Source: Torymus aiolomorphi (taxonomy: Eukaryota > Arthropoda > Insecta > Hymenoptera > Torymidae). Taken from it: 64,000 nt of DNA. Location of the stretch: the NCBI GenBank assembly GCA_036365515.1, contig CM070873.1:223711876-223775875 (forward strand), in the 5' to 3' direction. A program made the position numbers and the translations under genes. The notes below the pieces were generated by a model that was given only the letters and a program-made list of their open reading frames with translations, was not told the DNA's origin and ran no database searches. Positions 1-13,312 of the stretch are shown piece after piece. How positions within the stretch are numbered: position 1 is the stretch's first letter; each line of letters opens with the position of its first letter.

Positions 1-116
1 GGGAGACTAAATTCTCTTCCTCCCGCCGTAGCCTCACTAGACGCTTGAAATGCTCGATTTTCCATTCACTTCTCTATGCAGGAAAAGAGCCTTTTACATA
101 CACGTGTTGAAAAAAA

Positions 117-243
117 TAGTATACACAATACGGGAATAAAGACGGACACCCCAGAGCACAGGTTTGCTACTCTCGCCTTCGGCTCGGGTGGCAATTTACA
201 CGTGCTCTGGACTCGTCTTTATCCCCTTGTTGGGTATACAATT
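117..243. repeat. Palindromic MITE
   Basis: A near-palindrome whose arms begin with the AATAGTATAC type of end and meet at a GC-rich centre (ctcgccttcggctcggg). It belongs to a family of short hairpin elements seen several times in this window (near 11.7, 17.2, 26.9, 27.2 and 27.7 kb). The sequence just downstream (244-285) resembles part of the 11.7-kb member. No coding capacity. Confidence 0.6.
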
Positions 244-540
244 TTTCACCATATCCAGGCCGAAAATGCCACTTTCGCGTTTCTTTATTTTTAAATATTC
301 CATTGATACTTATGAAATATTTAGTCCTGATAAATTAAATTGTGATATTTCTGTAATATACTGTATTATGTGATTATAATAAATCGTTATCAAATATTGC
401 TGAAATATTTCTATTATATTTCGTAATGATATATCATATTCAAATATTTTAGGAATATTTAGAATATCACAGTCCATCACACAAACCACTTTTATTATTT
501 TATGGACGTGTGTTATCCGTGCATTCTCTAATTAAATTTA

Positions 541-790
541 AAATAGTGGAAAATCCACTATCTAAGAGTTAAAACTCGTGCACTACCGAAATAGTAAATA
601 TGCACTTCGAAATAGTGTGCATCTACTATTTGAGTAGTGTATATTAACTTTTTTAAAATAGCGAAATTTAACTATTTAAAAAAAGTTAATATACACTATT
701 AGAGTAGTGAATGTCCACTATTTCGGAGTGCATATTCACTACTTCAGCAGTGCACGAGTTTTAACTCTTAAAAAGTTGATTTTCCACTAG
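541..790. repeat. Foldback MITE, about 250 bp
   Basis: The two halves are imperfect reverse complements: a left arm with blocks such as gagttaaaactcgtgcact and a right arm with agtgcacgagttttaactc. The unit is AT-rich, has no open frame, and its centre lies near 660. It is a probable non-autonomous DNA transposon. I cannot define its target duplication. Confidence 0.7.
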
Positions 791-1152
791 TTTACATGTA
801 GAGAGTGAATTATGATTTCTTTATTAAGATATTGTAACATTAATGTCTGCATAGACGAGCATTAAAATGTGTTTACTAAATTCACAAGTTTATTTTGATA
901 CTTCCTTATGAAGATGACAAAGTCATATCACTTTATCTTTAGGACTTAATAAACCAAATTGCATTTCCTCATAATAAATTTATTATATCTTTACAATACA
1001 GATTCAATATTTGCAGTGTCAAGGAAAAGGAATAAAATTCTAAAAACATCAAGAACGATCATAAAATTCTTGTCATCTGCGGTAAAAAAAGTCTCATGGT
1101 GTTCTGTGAATATAGATTACTGAACAACAAAGAGATTTTTAAAATAGCAATA

Positions 1153-1954
1153 GGTATATGAGGAATTCTACAGGAAATCCACACTTAGAATAAACTGTAA
1201 TAAACTCGCACCTCTGTAATAAACTTTTTCTCGTTCTTTACGTCATACAATAGACGAGAAAAATTTTCAACAAACGAAATCGGTCTTGTGACACTGTTTT
1301 AACTACAATTTCATTTTTCTTAAGCAAATTTAACATAGGAAAAATGGACGAAAAACGGTCGCTGATGATTCACTAATATGTATTAAGCTCCAACAGGTGG
1401 CAATTTCCACCGTATTTTTCACACAAAATTAAAGTAGAAGAAAAGAGATTTCATTTAAGCTATCCGAATTATCAAAATCGGACGATTCTGTGCAAAGTTA
1501 CGTGCAAATCGCGAAAAATTATAGAAAATGCGTAATTTTGTCCCAATTGACGTAAATCTTAAGATTTTGATCGTTTTTGGCCATTTTTCGCGATTTTTAA
1601 ATGCACGTAACTTTGCACAGAATCGTCCGATTTTAACGACTCTTAGCTTAAATTAAAGCTCTTTTCTTTTGCTAAATCTTTTCTTGTGGAAAATTGGTTG
1701 GTGCCAGTGGGGGCTTAATATTGGATAATCATTAGTGACCGTTTTTTGTCAATTTTTCCCATGTTAAATTTCTGTAAGAACAATGGATGTGTGATTAAAA
1801 CAGTGTCACAAGACCCTTTTCGTTTGTTGGAAAATATTCTCGTCTGACCAAAAGAACGAGAAAAAAACATTTATTACAAAAGTGCGACTCCGAATTTCTT
1901 TTTAATTTTTTGAACCCTCTAAGTGTGGATTTCCTGTAGAATTTTTCATATACG
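1153..1954. repeat. Large foldback element, about 800 bp
   Basis: The left arm starts with ggtatatgaggaattctaca and its reverse complement closes the right arm near 1954. Inner blocks also match in inverted orientation, for example cggacgattctgtgcaaag on the left against ctttgcacagaatcgtccg on the right. Divergence between arms is moderate, so the element is old. No protein is encoded. Confidence 0.75.
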
Positions 1955-2109
1955 TAAAATAAGTTTTATTAAAAGATCAAGAGATTAAGGTTTTCAATTG
2001 CCGCAGGTTCACTCTTGACAGGAAATAAAGCGCCTATATTGTGAGTAATTTATTAAACTCATTAAAAGTATACGTCGTAATTTATGCCCGACCGGGATTT
2101 TTACTTGTT

Positions 2110-2780
2110 ACGTTGAGTTATTCCACTTACAAGTCATTTTGCAGAGTCCGAAAACCCCCTTACAAAAGTTACGAGCGCAGAAAGGAGCGAGCAGACACTG
2201 GCGAGGGTGAAGAATAAGAAAGCGAAAGCGAAAAGAGAAACGACCTTGCAAATATTCAAGGGAGAGACATTTTTTCCTCGCCCGGGCCTTTTCAGCCCGA
2301 CGCGTCTTTCGTCTCACACTCGCGCCTCGAGAGAGAGAGAGAGTCGGAGAAGATCGCGTGGGCTGCATATAGAATAGCCCGGAGACATAAATCGATCGTA
2401 TCCTGAAAACGCCGATATATACAGGCGCACAGTAAAAAGGACTTCGCTGTCTTCTCTTCTCCTTCGTTTTCTCTCCTCCGTGCCTCGGCCAAGTCGTGTC
2501 TTTCGCGCGCACTGGTTGACGTCACCGCGAAATCGGGGAGATTCGCCACGGGATCACGAAGAAGAGGAGAGAGAGAGAAGCGATCGCGGCTCGGGACGAA
2601 TTCCTTGAAGGATGCTCGTTGAGGATCGTAATATTCTTTATTAAAGAGGGGGAAGCAGGCCCTCTTTTCTCGAGGGTGAGAGGAGGAGGTGGCCAAGAGG
2701 GCGTGACTTTTGTTCGGCAGCGCACGCGCGGGCGCGTTTTTGCACGATCCGGCTTCGGAGAACAGCGAGCTGTTGCATTA
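2110..2780. promoter_or_regulatory. GC-rich island with CRE motif
   Basis: A GC/CpG-rich block in AT-rich surroundings. It contains a perfect cAMP-response element TGACGTCA near 2517 and purine-rich GAGA tracts near 2332 and 2565. Open frames through it are not conserved-looking and read like GC-rich noise. It may be a promoter or enhancer of a gene outside the window; no transcript can be assigned from sequence alone. Confidence 0.35.
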
Positions 2781-3179
2781 TTTATATTTAAATCGACGTC
2801 ATTTATAATTTTATTGAAATGTCAAAACTCGTATAGATACATATTTAAATATCATAATTATAATGCATCTCTCTATCCGGATTTATGAAAAATATATCAT
2901 TAAGCCGACATTGTCTCGTTCAACCTTGTGCTAGATTTGTCTGCCAATCCCAAAAATAAATATTTTTTTTTGCAACGAGATTATTATTTACCATCGAGAA
3001 CAGTCGTCCATTATTCTCACAATGACGTACCGCTCGACGCTGCCTTTCGCTGATACCTAAATACCCTCTATTTGCGCATGGAAATTTTTTATGCGTTTCC
3101 TCATTCAAACGTATAGACTGGCTATGTATGGTAACGATCTGCAGTCAACGTTGTTTTCTTCGGCACGGCTGCGTGTGCG

Positions 3180-3320
3180 AGAGACATAACATACAGAGAG
3201 CGCATGCGCGCACGCACCTTTCATCCGTTCTTTGGGTGCGGAGGTGACTGATTGGCCCGACCCTACCTACCCACAATTTTCCCGCCGGGCATTGGCGCAA
3301 TACGGATTCGCTTTTCGTCA
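3180..3320. promoter_or_regulatory. Promoter-like cluster (NRF1, CCAAT, E2F motifs)
   Basis: Within about 110 bp there is an NRF1-type palindrome GCGCATGCGC near 3200, inverted CCAAT boxes (GATTGG, CATTGG) near 3250 and 3290, and an E2F-like TTTTCCCGCC near 3278. Such clusters are typical of TATA-less housekeeping promoters. No exon with a recognisable product follows on either strand, so the target gene, if any, is unknown. Confidence 0.35.
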
Positions 3321-3499
3321 CTGCATGCCCAACTTACTTACCAACACGATTACACTTTCTTCCTTGCCTAACGAGCGATGAGGGATACGCTCTAAACGGA
3401 TTATATGTCTTTAGGTTATAGACATTTCACGGCCCCGCGTTCTCTGGTTTAGAGATTTCGCGTGGGCGTAAATTATATGTATGGGAGCGATAGTTTCAC

Positions 3500-6400
3500 A
3501 TTATAGTTGTCTCTTTTGTCCCAATCCAATGACTTTGGTTGATCTGTATAAGTTATTTTTTATTTATAATAATGGTCAAGTTATTGAGATATTGTATTCT
3601 ACAATATTTTATTTTTATCATATTCGTTTTTTAATAAAATGAAGTAATATTATGAACAAATAAGAAATTATAAGACGGCGTTTTTAAAGTTATCATATAC
3701 TAATGTTGCTTAATGTAGAATTCTCGCATTGAAGTATATAAAAAGTGTATGTGAAAGTGGACTATCCGTTTCAGGATCTAATCAATGAGAATACATAAAA
3801 AAATAGTGCATGACTCATAGACAAGTCCACGTAAAGTTGTTAAAGTGTCGAGTAGGTTATATTAGGTAAAACAAGTGAGACAAACGTCCTTGAAGTTGAA
3901 ATATTAGTATACTATTGCATTTATAATGCGTTATAAAACCCGTAATTAAATACGTTTCTCGCTAGAAAGTTGTTCTTATGTCTTGATGAAAAAAAATTTC
4001 GGTACCTTTTCTTTTTAGCGTATATATGAATCATAGAATATATTAATTTTCAAAAATGGCCAGACGCGCTATTAAGAAGACAAATGGGTGCTTTATCTTA
4101 GCATAAAATTAGCGACTTATTATTATGCTCATCCCTAATATACATGAGCGTAAGTATGATACGGCGGCTCAGAGAAACCATTGTAATAAAAAACTTCGCG
4201 AGCCACTACAAGATAAATTGAAATTCGTGCGTATAAAAGTGTACGTGTTGCGTATTACCGGCGTATACATATATACAACGCGCTTCCCTTCGCGGGCGTT
4301 TAACATACTTGTCTTTTTCTTGCTCTTGCACACTTAATAAGATGCAGATGAAAATAAACTCGGCGGCTAAACGTTCTTACCCCGTTGCTAAACGCATCCA
4401 TTATTCGAGTGTATAAACAGACGAGCGGCTAATGATTTACGACATGAGGAAGTTATCGGAGCGGCAACGCGAGTGCCATTGAAACGTCGCTCGGGCGCTG
4501 TATTATACCTATATTATTATAAGATGTATACGCATATAGCGAGGCGGAAAGATGCGAAATCGCGCGATAAATTCTCGGCGCAGGGTGTGGAGTGGAAAAA
4601 ATTCGAACCCCCTTTCTTGTATACGCGCTGCACACAATCGATGATCGCGTCGCGTGTCCGTAGCTCGTCTGCACTATAGGGAAGGATAAAATCAGCGACG
4701 AGCGATCGAATGCCAAGAGCAGATTGAATCGTCGACGGGGCTTTTAATTGTTGGGTCAGGGGTCGGCGTCGATCAATTTTACGATATCGCAGACGCGCTC
4801 GAGGAGATGAGAGCGCAGTATATTGCAGCGGAGGAATTTCGCCGCGCGCGGACCGATTGCGGCCGAATTGATGAATGCGCTCTATTAAAGCGCGTTTTGA
4901 CGCGGCAACCCATTAATCAGATACGCGCGATTCATAAAATATAAAGGGAAAAAGGTTGAATGCGAGGTCCTTCGATATAGAAAATACGAGAGCCCATAAA
5001 TTGCTCCCAACCGGATTAGTTTGTTTTATCGGGAAAAAAAATCCCGGCGTGTTTTGATATTTATTGGCACCCCTGCCGATAATATCTTCATTAATTTGCA
5101 TTTAGATGCAAATATTCGTTAAAGCGTTCTTATACCGTTTCCTTACGACTGATTAATCCTCGCCTTCCCTCTAAAAAAAAAAAAAACAGAAAAAATCCAA
5201 AAGGTACCTATAATATACTACAGCTATCCCTTCGTAAGAGAACACCAGGGGTTTGAATAACCAAATATTGTTTTACCGCAAAAATTGCCTAACGGTTGTA
5301 CCTGCTGCAGCGCAGAAATATGCAAATATTGAAACGTAGAAAATTTAACCGCTCGCTCGCTCGCTCGCCAATAAATCATCGCGCGCGCTCGTGTGCTCCC
5401 GGTGCAACACGCGATAAAGGCGATTCGCACGCTTCTTGAAATCTTCCACGCGCGCGCGCGAGCCGAGCGAGCCGCGGCGCTGCACTGGCAATAAAAGACG
5501 GAAAAAAACTCCGGGCAACAGCTCTATATCGGCGGCGTCAAAGGGAATACGCGCGATCGCTTCCTCTCTTGCTGTATCCAAGCGCACATAAGATGTATTG
5601 CCACGCTGTACAGGCGTGTTCAGCAACTACCGGCTGCGTGTTCTTTGCGTTATACAGCGGACGGTTTGGTATTGATGTTTGCGCATGCCGAGGGATTTTT
5701 AATTGCCTTGGAAATGTTGCTCGTTCTTTTTTGAGTGAGGAGTAAACGGCTGTTATTGATTTTGTGCAAAAATAACATTAATGTTTATAACCTTTAATTG
5801 CGAATAGTAAATGAAAACTTAACAGACAAAACGTATGTATTTTTCCTCATAATAAATTGAATATGCACGTATTAAATTCAATTCAGAGTCTTATGTAAAA
5901 ATAATAAATAGAATAATAGATAGAATAAAAATAAAATATTTAACAAGAATATTTTTTACGAAAATATTATAATAATTGAAGGCAAAAACTTTATCGATGA
6001 CCAAAGTGACTGACGTTAGCATTTTGTATTAGAGAAACTTTACTAGAAAGCCTGCTGCCAAGACTCCCACGAATTTGACGAGAACATCATCGATTGTCCG
6101 TTTCGACACGTGGAATTGAATTTCGACGCAAGGTCTTCGAGGTCACTCTAAAATCCGCGAAGTCACTACAAAGAACTCGGCATCGAAATTCCAACGAATT
6201 CCTTGCGGCTCCAAAAAAAATTCTGCTGAGATTTTCCTAATGATAAATCTTACAAAAGGCTAAATTTTCTAATAATCACACATTAGTTTCGTTTCCTATA
6301 CAACTATGATATTATATTCTTCTTTCATTCAATTCCCTCAATTGAGTTATCCAAGTATTAATGACATCATCCAAATATTAATGACATATTTATCGAGAAT

Positions 6401-9320
6401 GCAAAAACTACAGTTTTAATAACGATTTCGAATCCAGCCAGTTCAACTTCCACCTATTCACCTATCCGCGCGCGCGTACGCTAGACGGAACCGTTCTCCA
6501 AACACACACACACACACACACCTACTCCCGCACACACAGTCGAACGGTCCTGGCGCTAGCCTGTGCGCGCGTAATGGTCGCGGTGCAGCGCATGCGGACG
6601 AGCGAGAGAGAGAGAGAGAGCGGCGAGAGAGCCGATGGAGATAAGGAAGGAGCCCCGGTTAAATTGCTCAATAACCCTTTTCCTCCTTCTTTGCGCACTG
6701 CGCGGCCAGCGCAAGGGTTATTGTCCTGCGCTGAACCGTTCAAATTCGTCGTGATGTGCCGGCCGCGCGCGGGCTGTATAATGGAGATACCCCCATACAG
6801 TCTTGGCGTTGCAATGAGGCACGAAGTATATGTGCGGGAGAGAGAGGGAGAGAGAAGAACGTGTCGGGGGAGATGGAGGAGGCGCAATTGTCGCGGAAAT
6901 CCGTTGCGCGGATAAGTGTCGCCGCTGGACGTGTATTGTTAGCTATATTACCGCGGGGTTGACTCGTTGCGTTGCGTACTTATAGCGGGAGAGCGAACTC
7001 TAACGCCTACGCGCCCGCGAGAATGGCTGCGTGCGAGGGCTATTGTCCGACGCGCGGCTTCAAGCTGAGATGGATGGGAAAAAGTCAAAGATATGGTCCA
7101 GTAAAACATGTTTAATGGTGCTGCCATTGTTTGATATGTTGCAAGGGAGAGCGATAACAAATAATGGAGTAAACAAATTTTTTTTTCTTTTTTTTTACAT
7201 ATTCGTACGTAATAGGTATTGCGGTGTTCTTAAGATTTTAATGTATAATCAAAAAAATTTCACGTATTTAGGTATAGACATTGGAAATAGTATTCGTGTC
7301 AAGGGTTCATGCCGCGGAGTAGCTTTTTGCATAAAGTATGCATGCATAATTTGATCGTGCTTGAATCATTTGCTTTGAATACGATGGATCTGCCGAGGAC
7401 TTAGAAAGCCCGAAGATTACTAAGTACGTTGATCACGATCTGATGTCGAAGCAGTTTCAGCGTTATTCAAGATTTTGTAAAACAAAAATTATATCGGGGT
7501 AAGAACCTGCAAACAAAACGTAGCAGAGAACTAAGAATACATAGATAACAGATAAGTGATCGATAAATAAAAAAATAAATGCAAAATTATTATATTGTTT
7601 TTGTATATACCCTTTAAGTATACGTGCAACCGTTCATTATATAGCAACGTAGTTAATCCCTATAGGAAGAATAGCACTTGACGCCTCAAAGGCGCGTAAG
7701 GCTTCATTTAAAAGTTAATTATCCAATCGACTTACGCCGGTAATTGAACTACATGCAAATTTTCTCCGGTAACTAATGCATATATTTACCGGAATCCAGT
7801 TCCCCGGCCTAAGATCCGTATTTCATTCTAAACTCAAGTTCGCGCGGCTATACTATCTCCATCAAACACTGTATTTACCGGAAAAAAACTCCGTATTTAC
7901 GTCTTATTTCGTGCGTTAGATGTAGTATTTAGAAACCACTATACGCAGTAGCTACACCGTAGTATACCCACGATAACGTTTTATTATTTCGAACAGGGTG
8001 TACATGCAGCATACGATAAAGACTCTCCGGCGAGCTACACGCGCGCGCTCGCTGTACCTTATATGTTTACTGCCGTTTTCGTCGTCACGCAAAAATACGT
8101 ATGCAAAGGATCGCATAAGTACGTATACACACACACACACGCGCGCGCGTGTTTCAACAGCGCACGAATAGAACCAGTTTTCAACCTCGCGATTGCGCGG
8201 TACCACGCGTCATGTCAACCTCGCTGCATCTCGAACTTATTTACGGCGCCAGCCGGTAGTTTTCGCCTTGCCTGATTGCCGCGGAAGGCGTATAGCGTGA
8301 GTTTCAGCAGTAAATAGCTCCGCTGCGAAATTTATAGAAACGGTAAAGATTCCCTTGGCAATGAAGTCGAAAATTGTTCACTTGATAATGAGCATAGAAT
8401 TTTGCATTTTATCTCATTTCCAGTTAATGCAAACGCTGTGTGCCACACTAATAGCACGCAGAGGAATTTATCTCTGATATTTAATTTCTAACCTCACCTC
8501 AGAAAGCGACTAAAAAACGCGCAGAAAATCTTCTGCGTTAAAGAATGAAAGACCAGGCGTACATATAGGGTTTGAAGAAAAACATCGCAGCGGTCAGCAC
8601 CGCCGGAAGCGGCGTCACGATACACAATAGCCTGACATCTATGGAATGCAGCTCGCGCACAACGCGATTACTCGCACTCTGTGGCTGCGGGGCTATCATT
8701 GCAAGAGATGTGGCTCTGATTTTGACGTACGTACGCGATTCGCCAGTTTCCGGTTATGGTTTTTTATTTCACCGCGGAGATGTAGTTTCTCAGTGTAGGG
8801 TTCTGAGAGCAGAGCGAAGGGGGAGATACGTACGTGGGTTCCATGTGAGGTTTCTCTGTGTCAAGGGTAATAGGTATACCCCGGAGGTAAAGGAAAGCCG
8901 GTAAAAATTTGTAATCAAGCCGAGTGTCGAGGCTACGTGCAACCAGTCGCTCTCGCTTTAATTACGATACGCTTAAGTTAGTGGAAATTCATTTGCGGAC
9001 GGGTGTCGGGGGTTAGCTTGTATCTTTGTTGTTTTTTGAGATTATCTTAAGGGACGGAGAGGGGTTCAAATAAAGGACAGCTTTTTCTAGTTTATTTGTA
9101 AAACATAATGCTCTTGTTTCCTAAAAAAGAAACCTTTTCGATCATTTGCATATATAATTGTTCTTTTAGGACTAACTTGTCAGGAATTGATTCTACGCAA
9201 AAATGTACAGCAGGAGAGCGTTTTGTTTTCATGGGATCTCGAACTTTTGTATTTAATATTTCTGTGCAAAATGTAACCCTGTTGAGTCATAAGCAAAAAT
9301 CGACTATTTTTAGTGTAGTG
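3500..9320. other. Gene-free stretch with CpG-rich patches
   Basis: I see no convincing coding exon or RNA gene here. AT-rich DNA alternates with CpG-rich patches (about 4440-4870, 5340-5640, 6470-7030, 8560-8900). Short simple repeats occur: CGCT units near 5350, (CA)n near 6502, GAGA near 6603, (CA)n near 8130. It could be intergenic DNA or a long intron. Confidence 0.5.
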
Positions 9321-9321
9321 A

Positions 9322-9899
9322 TCCCCTGGTAGAAATCCAAAACATTTTATAACTAATAACTGACCATTTATATTAGAAACTTGCTATAAAATAGGAATTT
9401 ATCTTATCCAGTTTCTAGCTCCCGATGAAAAGCTTCTTCTCCTATTATTTGTCCATTTAATAGATTAAAAAATAGAATGACTTTTTTGAAGACAAGCACA
9501 AGCTTGTTCTTGAGTATTTTAAAGGTATTAAAACTGATCAGTTTCTTTAGTCTGGAAATGGCTAGCAGAAGGCTTGCTGTTATGACAAGGAGTAAGAGAG
9601 ACAAAATGAGACGGAGATATCAAAGTTTTGCTGAATTATTCATAGAATGAGTACAAATGATTTATTAGTTAATGTTATTTATTTATATTTTGGTAAGCTA
9701 TTCAATGCACTTTGATACTCTTTTATCAAAGATAAAATTAGTAAGTAAATCAAATACGAATATTTTGTTGTTACGTAAATCTAAGAAATAGGCAAATAAT
9801 GGTCGAAAACTCGTTTCATCATAACTATTAATTAGTCAGTTTTACTAGCTATTTTCTAACTTTTTGGTCATTTCATATAGATGAGTTTCTATCAGGGGA
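9322..9899. repeat. MITE with CCCCTGGTAGAAAT ends
   Basis: It starts with TCCCCTGGTAGAAATCC and ends with GAGTTTCTATCAGGGGA, an inverted match. The length, about 578 bp, is close to that of a second member at 62847-63398 with the same ends. Related single ends occur near 19560 and 51185. No transposase is visible. Confidence 0.6.
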
Positions 9900-10655
9900 C
9901 GTGGTTTTAAATTCTTTCTTAGGTCTAGCTTAAGAAGAACTATATTTCTACAAAATAATGTTTAAATGTTTTGTTTTGATGAGAAATATAACTTTGTATC
10001 TACAGTTTTTACGTAAATCGATATCCCTACGAGTGATCATGATGAGTCGAATTTAGAAATATTTTCATAATCTTTAGCTAATATTTACCACACGCCTGAT
10101 CTTAAGTACACTGAGAAAAAATTAGTTGAGAAATTATAAGAGTGTCGAATAAAAATTACCATATAGCGTGCGAAAACCGACCACAGACTATCACAAGTGA
10201 CCTATTTATTCTAATTATAATAATTATTACTGGTTTTTCGTAAAAAAAATTCAAACAAAAACTTAGAAAAATTACTAGATAGTATGGTAAAAATGAAATC
10301 TCATAGATTTTACTCGTGTACATCTGACAGACTTTACAAGCCATTAGGGTAATTTTTCGAGCTCTGAGCGACACGACATAACCTCCAAAGCTGCAATTCT
10401 GTAGTCAAAGAAGACTCTCTGGTCACTATAAACAATGTAAATAGCTTCAATTAATATTTGAAATGATTATAAATTTATTGTTTTCCTAATTGTAAACGTT
10501 ATTATCAAAATATCTAAAAATAAATGAATTGTATCATTATTATCAATGGACCATATGTAGACGATTTGGATCATCTTCCGTATGTAGTACTGCGTGACGC
10601 AGTCGGTAAGCTGCCCGAGTAGAAATGAAATACGGCGTGCCGTAGGTATCACACG

Positions 10656-10663
10656 GGCCGGAT
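10656..10663 (+). repeat. 8-bp target site duplication, left
   Basis: GGCCGGAT lies immediately outside the left end of the long-TIR element and is repeated exactly at 15749-15756 outside the right end. This is what insertion of one discrete unit produces. The same motif also occurs near 16321, so the local target was itself repetitive. Confidence 0.75.
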
Positions 10664-12022
10664 CAGCGTTCTCATAAAAAGCAGTCGCCCGGCGCGAAAT
10701 TCAAATCGGCCAAAAAATATAAAAAATCAAAGTAAAAAAAAAATTATTTTTATACATTAATAAATACAATAAGATAAAAATGAACAAAGATACAATAAAA
10801 CACTTAATTATTTTAATTTATTTAATTAATTATGAGTATTTTAAAATTTATAATCCTGACACGAATTAAAATTTTTTTTTCGCGCAATGTCAATGAAAAC
10901 ACGTTCGAAATAACAGACTGTTATATAAAATAAATTATTTTATTGATTTTCAACATGAATAGTTAAAAAACACGTTAGAAAAGTTGATTTCTTAAATTGA
11001 TAAAAATTTTTATTAGTCGGCCGTCCTGTTTTACCATGCCAGTCGTGCGGCGCTGAGCAAACTATAGCTTCTGTTTGAGGATCACTGACTGCGCGGCAAG
11101 AGCGTAAGAAATGAATGAATGAATTTGGCTTTTATAATTTGAACAAGTACGAATTATATGACCTTTCAATATAACCTTTATATGCAGCGAATATACAAAT
11201 ACATTATAAATTATACCTGATGGCATATACTTCACAAATGCACAAAACGCAACGAATCTAAAAACCATTTTTAATTCTCGTTCTGTCTCTATCACTCATA
11301 TCTAATATTTTAGTTGGGTTTAATTGATGTAAATGAGTACACACATTTAATATTAAATGTGTGTACTCATTTACATCAATTAAACCCAACTAAAAAACTA
11401 AAAACCATTTATTCAACAAACGTTTTAAATTACATGTTACCATCAAGTAATAAGTGTTTGTGTTAATTATAATTATTTATTATATGTATAATTCTATAAT
11501 AAAATTCAAGATATAACGAAGTATCTCTGAAGGTTTTCGTCACATTTTGGATAGTCGGACGTCCTTCCTACCTTAGCCTACTCGGTTACAGGTATTTATT
11601 GATAGCGTTTTTCTTGCCGCTATAATATTTTCTTTCCGCGGCTAAAGTTATCCGATCCGACGGCGAGGGTGGCAAACATTAGATGTGGCGTGTATAATTT
11701 CCTCCCGTGGAGCGTATACTATTTTTCACCATACCCGGGCCAAAAATACCACATTCGCGTTTTTGAGCCGGGAGCAAAAATGGCACTTTCGGCCCGGGTA
11801 TGGTAAAAAATTCATTTTTCTTAAAAAGTTTAGCGACCGGCTTTAAAATTTATTGCGCGTTATAATTTTAATTTTTTATTTTAAAAACATTGTTTTTCGC
11901 ATTTCAAGTTGTACTAGATATATTCGCTCTGATTTAAGGAAGTTTTCTGGGAAAGTTTCACTTTTCTATTTGTTATTGTTTATAATCGATTTCGTTTATT
12001 AATTAATATAGGAAATACTTAA
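10664..12022 (+). repeat. Left terminal inverted repeat, 1,359 bp
   Basis: This is the left arm of the long-TIR element. Nested inside are a perfect palindrome at about 11311-11395 (half-site aattaaacccaactaaaa) and a second hairpin near 11725-11812 (cataccc gggcc ... ggcccgggtatg). A 77-residue frame at 11062-11295 is mirrored exactly at 15117-15350, as expected of duplicated arms; it resembles no known protein. Confidence 0.9.
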
Positions 12023-12307
12023 CATCTATTAAAAAAATTATACGTATATTCGCCCTGAAGTCATTTTCTCTCCGCTTTTTTAATGTATCATAACTAATTT
12101 GCAACGATTTTAACATTCACTGTTTAATTTAATTCTCATTATGTTAACTATTACAAAAGGTTTTTACGAAGTATCAGTGAAGGTCTTCGTCACATTTGGG
12201 ATAGCTTTTATCTACGCATATTCAGAAATAATGATCTGTAACAACAAATTAAAAAAATTTTACGTATTACTTTCAACGTATCCGTTGAAAATAATATTTA
12301 AATTTTA

Positions 12308-13272
12308 CTATTTTTTCAAATACATCATAAAATAATGTGATTTTATATTAATCAAGGCCTTCACTTCTTCTCTTTTCTGCGTTACGTATTCCTCATCGAA
12401 CCAATCGATGCATGATTGGGCATTCTGATAGTTGGTAATAGGATTCTGTAATAGAAATTTATATTTGTTATCACGAAAAAAATGAAATTCTGTGAGAATG
12501 CTTTTCTTTATACAGAAATCAACTTGTTTTAAACAGAATTATTTCTTCGCTCAATTTAAGAAAGAAGATACACGGAAAAAATTGGTTTCCCTAAGCAATT
12601 AGTTACTTCGAAAGGGTACAAATAAGAAGGATAATTAGTTTTACTAACAAGTAGTAGTTCCGCTAACTATTTTCAAGTACTTAAAATAACCAATCTATGT
12701 TACTCAATGTCCCAATAAAACAGTTACATAACTATTTCAAATCATTAAAACTACTAATCTAACCGTTACATTAAAAAAACCGCTGCCAATTCATTGGCCC
12801 GTAGCTTCCTCAAACCTAATTTGTTGATTCCTTTAATTAATTTTTAATAACAAAATTTATAATTTTTGAAAAAATTTATGTCATAATTATAATTAAATTC
12901 ATTTATGAAGATTAAAAAGTATTACATTAAAAAATTTATATTCAACCAAAATAAAGTAGTTGATGTAACTATATAATTACTTGTCGTAACTTACTTTTGA
13001 GTAGTTACGATTACCAATTTTTTTTCTCCAATGATCCAAGAAATAAATTGGTTATCATACTTAACCATTATCAACCGATTGCCAATTATGTTGCCAACCA
13101 TTCATGCTTATCTGTACCCTATTATGCAATTTTAATAACCAACCAACCAATCAACTTTTTTTTTCAGTGTATAAACAACTTCTTTTGACTAGCCATATAC
13201 GCGCGTGCGCACACACACACCCACCCACCCACACATACACACACACACCCACCCACACACACACACACACAT

Positions 13273-13312
<40 letters not shown>

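Noticed and set aside
6522..6962. Overlapping frames on both strands near 6.5-6.9 kb
   Set aside because: GC-rich, low-complexity frames with no recognisable motif and no splice context; more likely CpG-rich non-coding DNA.
8572..8904. 110-residue frame as a small gene
   Set aside because: No domain, no homologous copy in the window, and typical of stop-poor GC-rich DNA.
11062..11295. 77-residue frame present twice (also 15117-15350) as a conserved gene
   Set aside because: It is duplicated only because the whole arm is duplicated; composition and lack of any known motif give no support for a protein.
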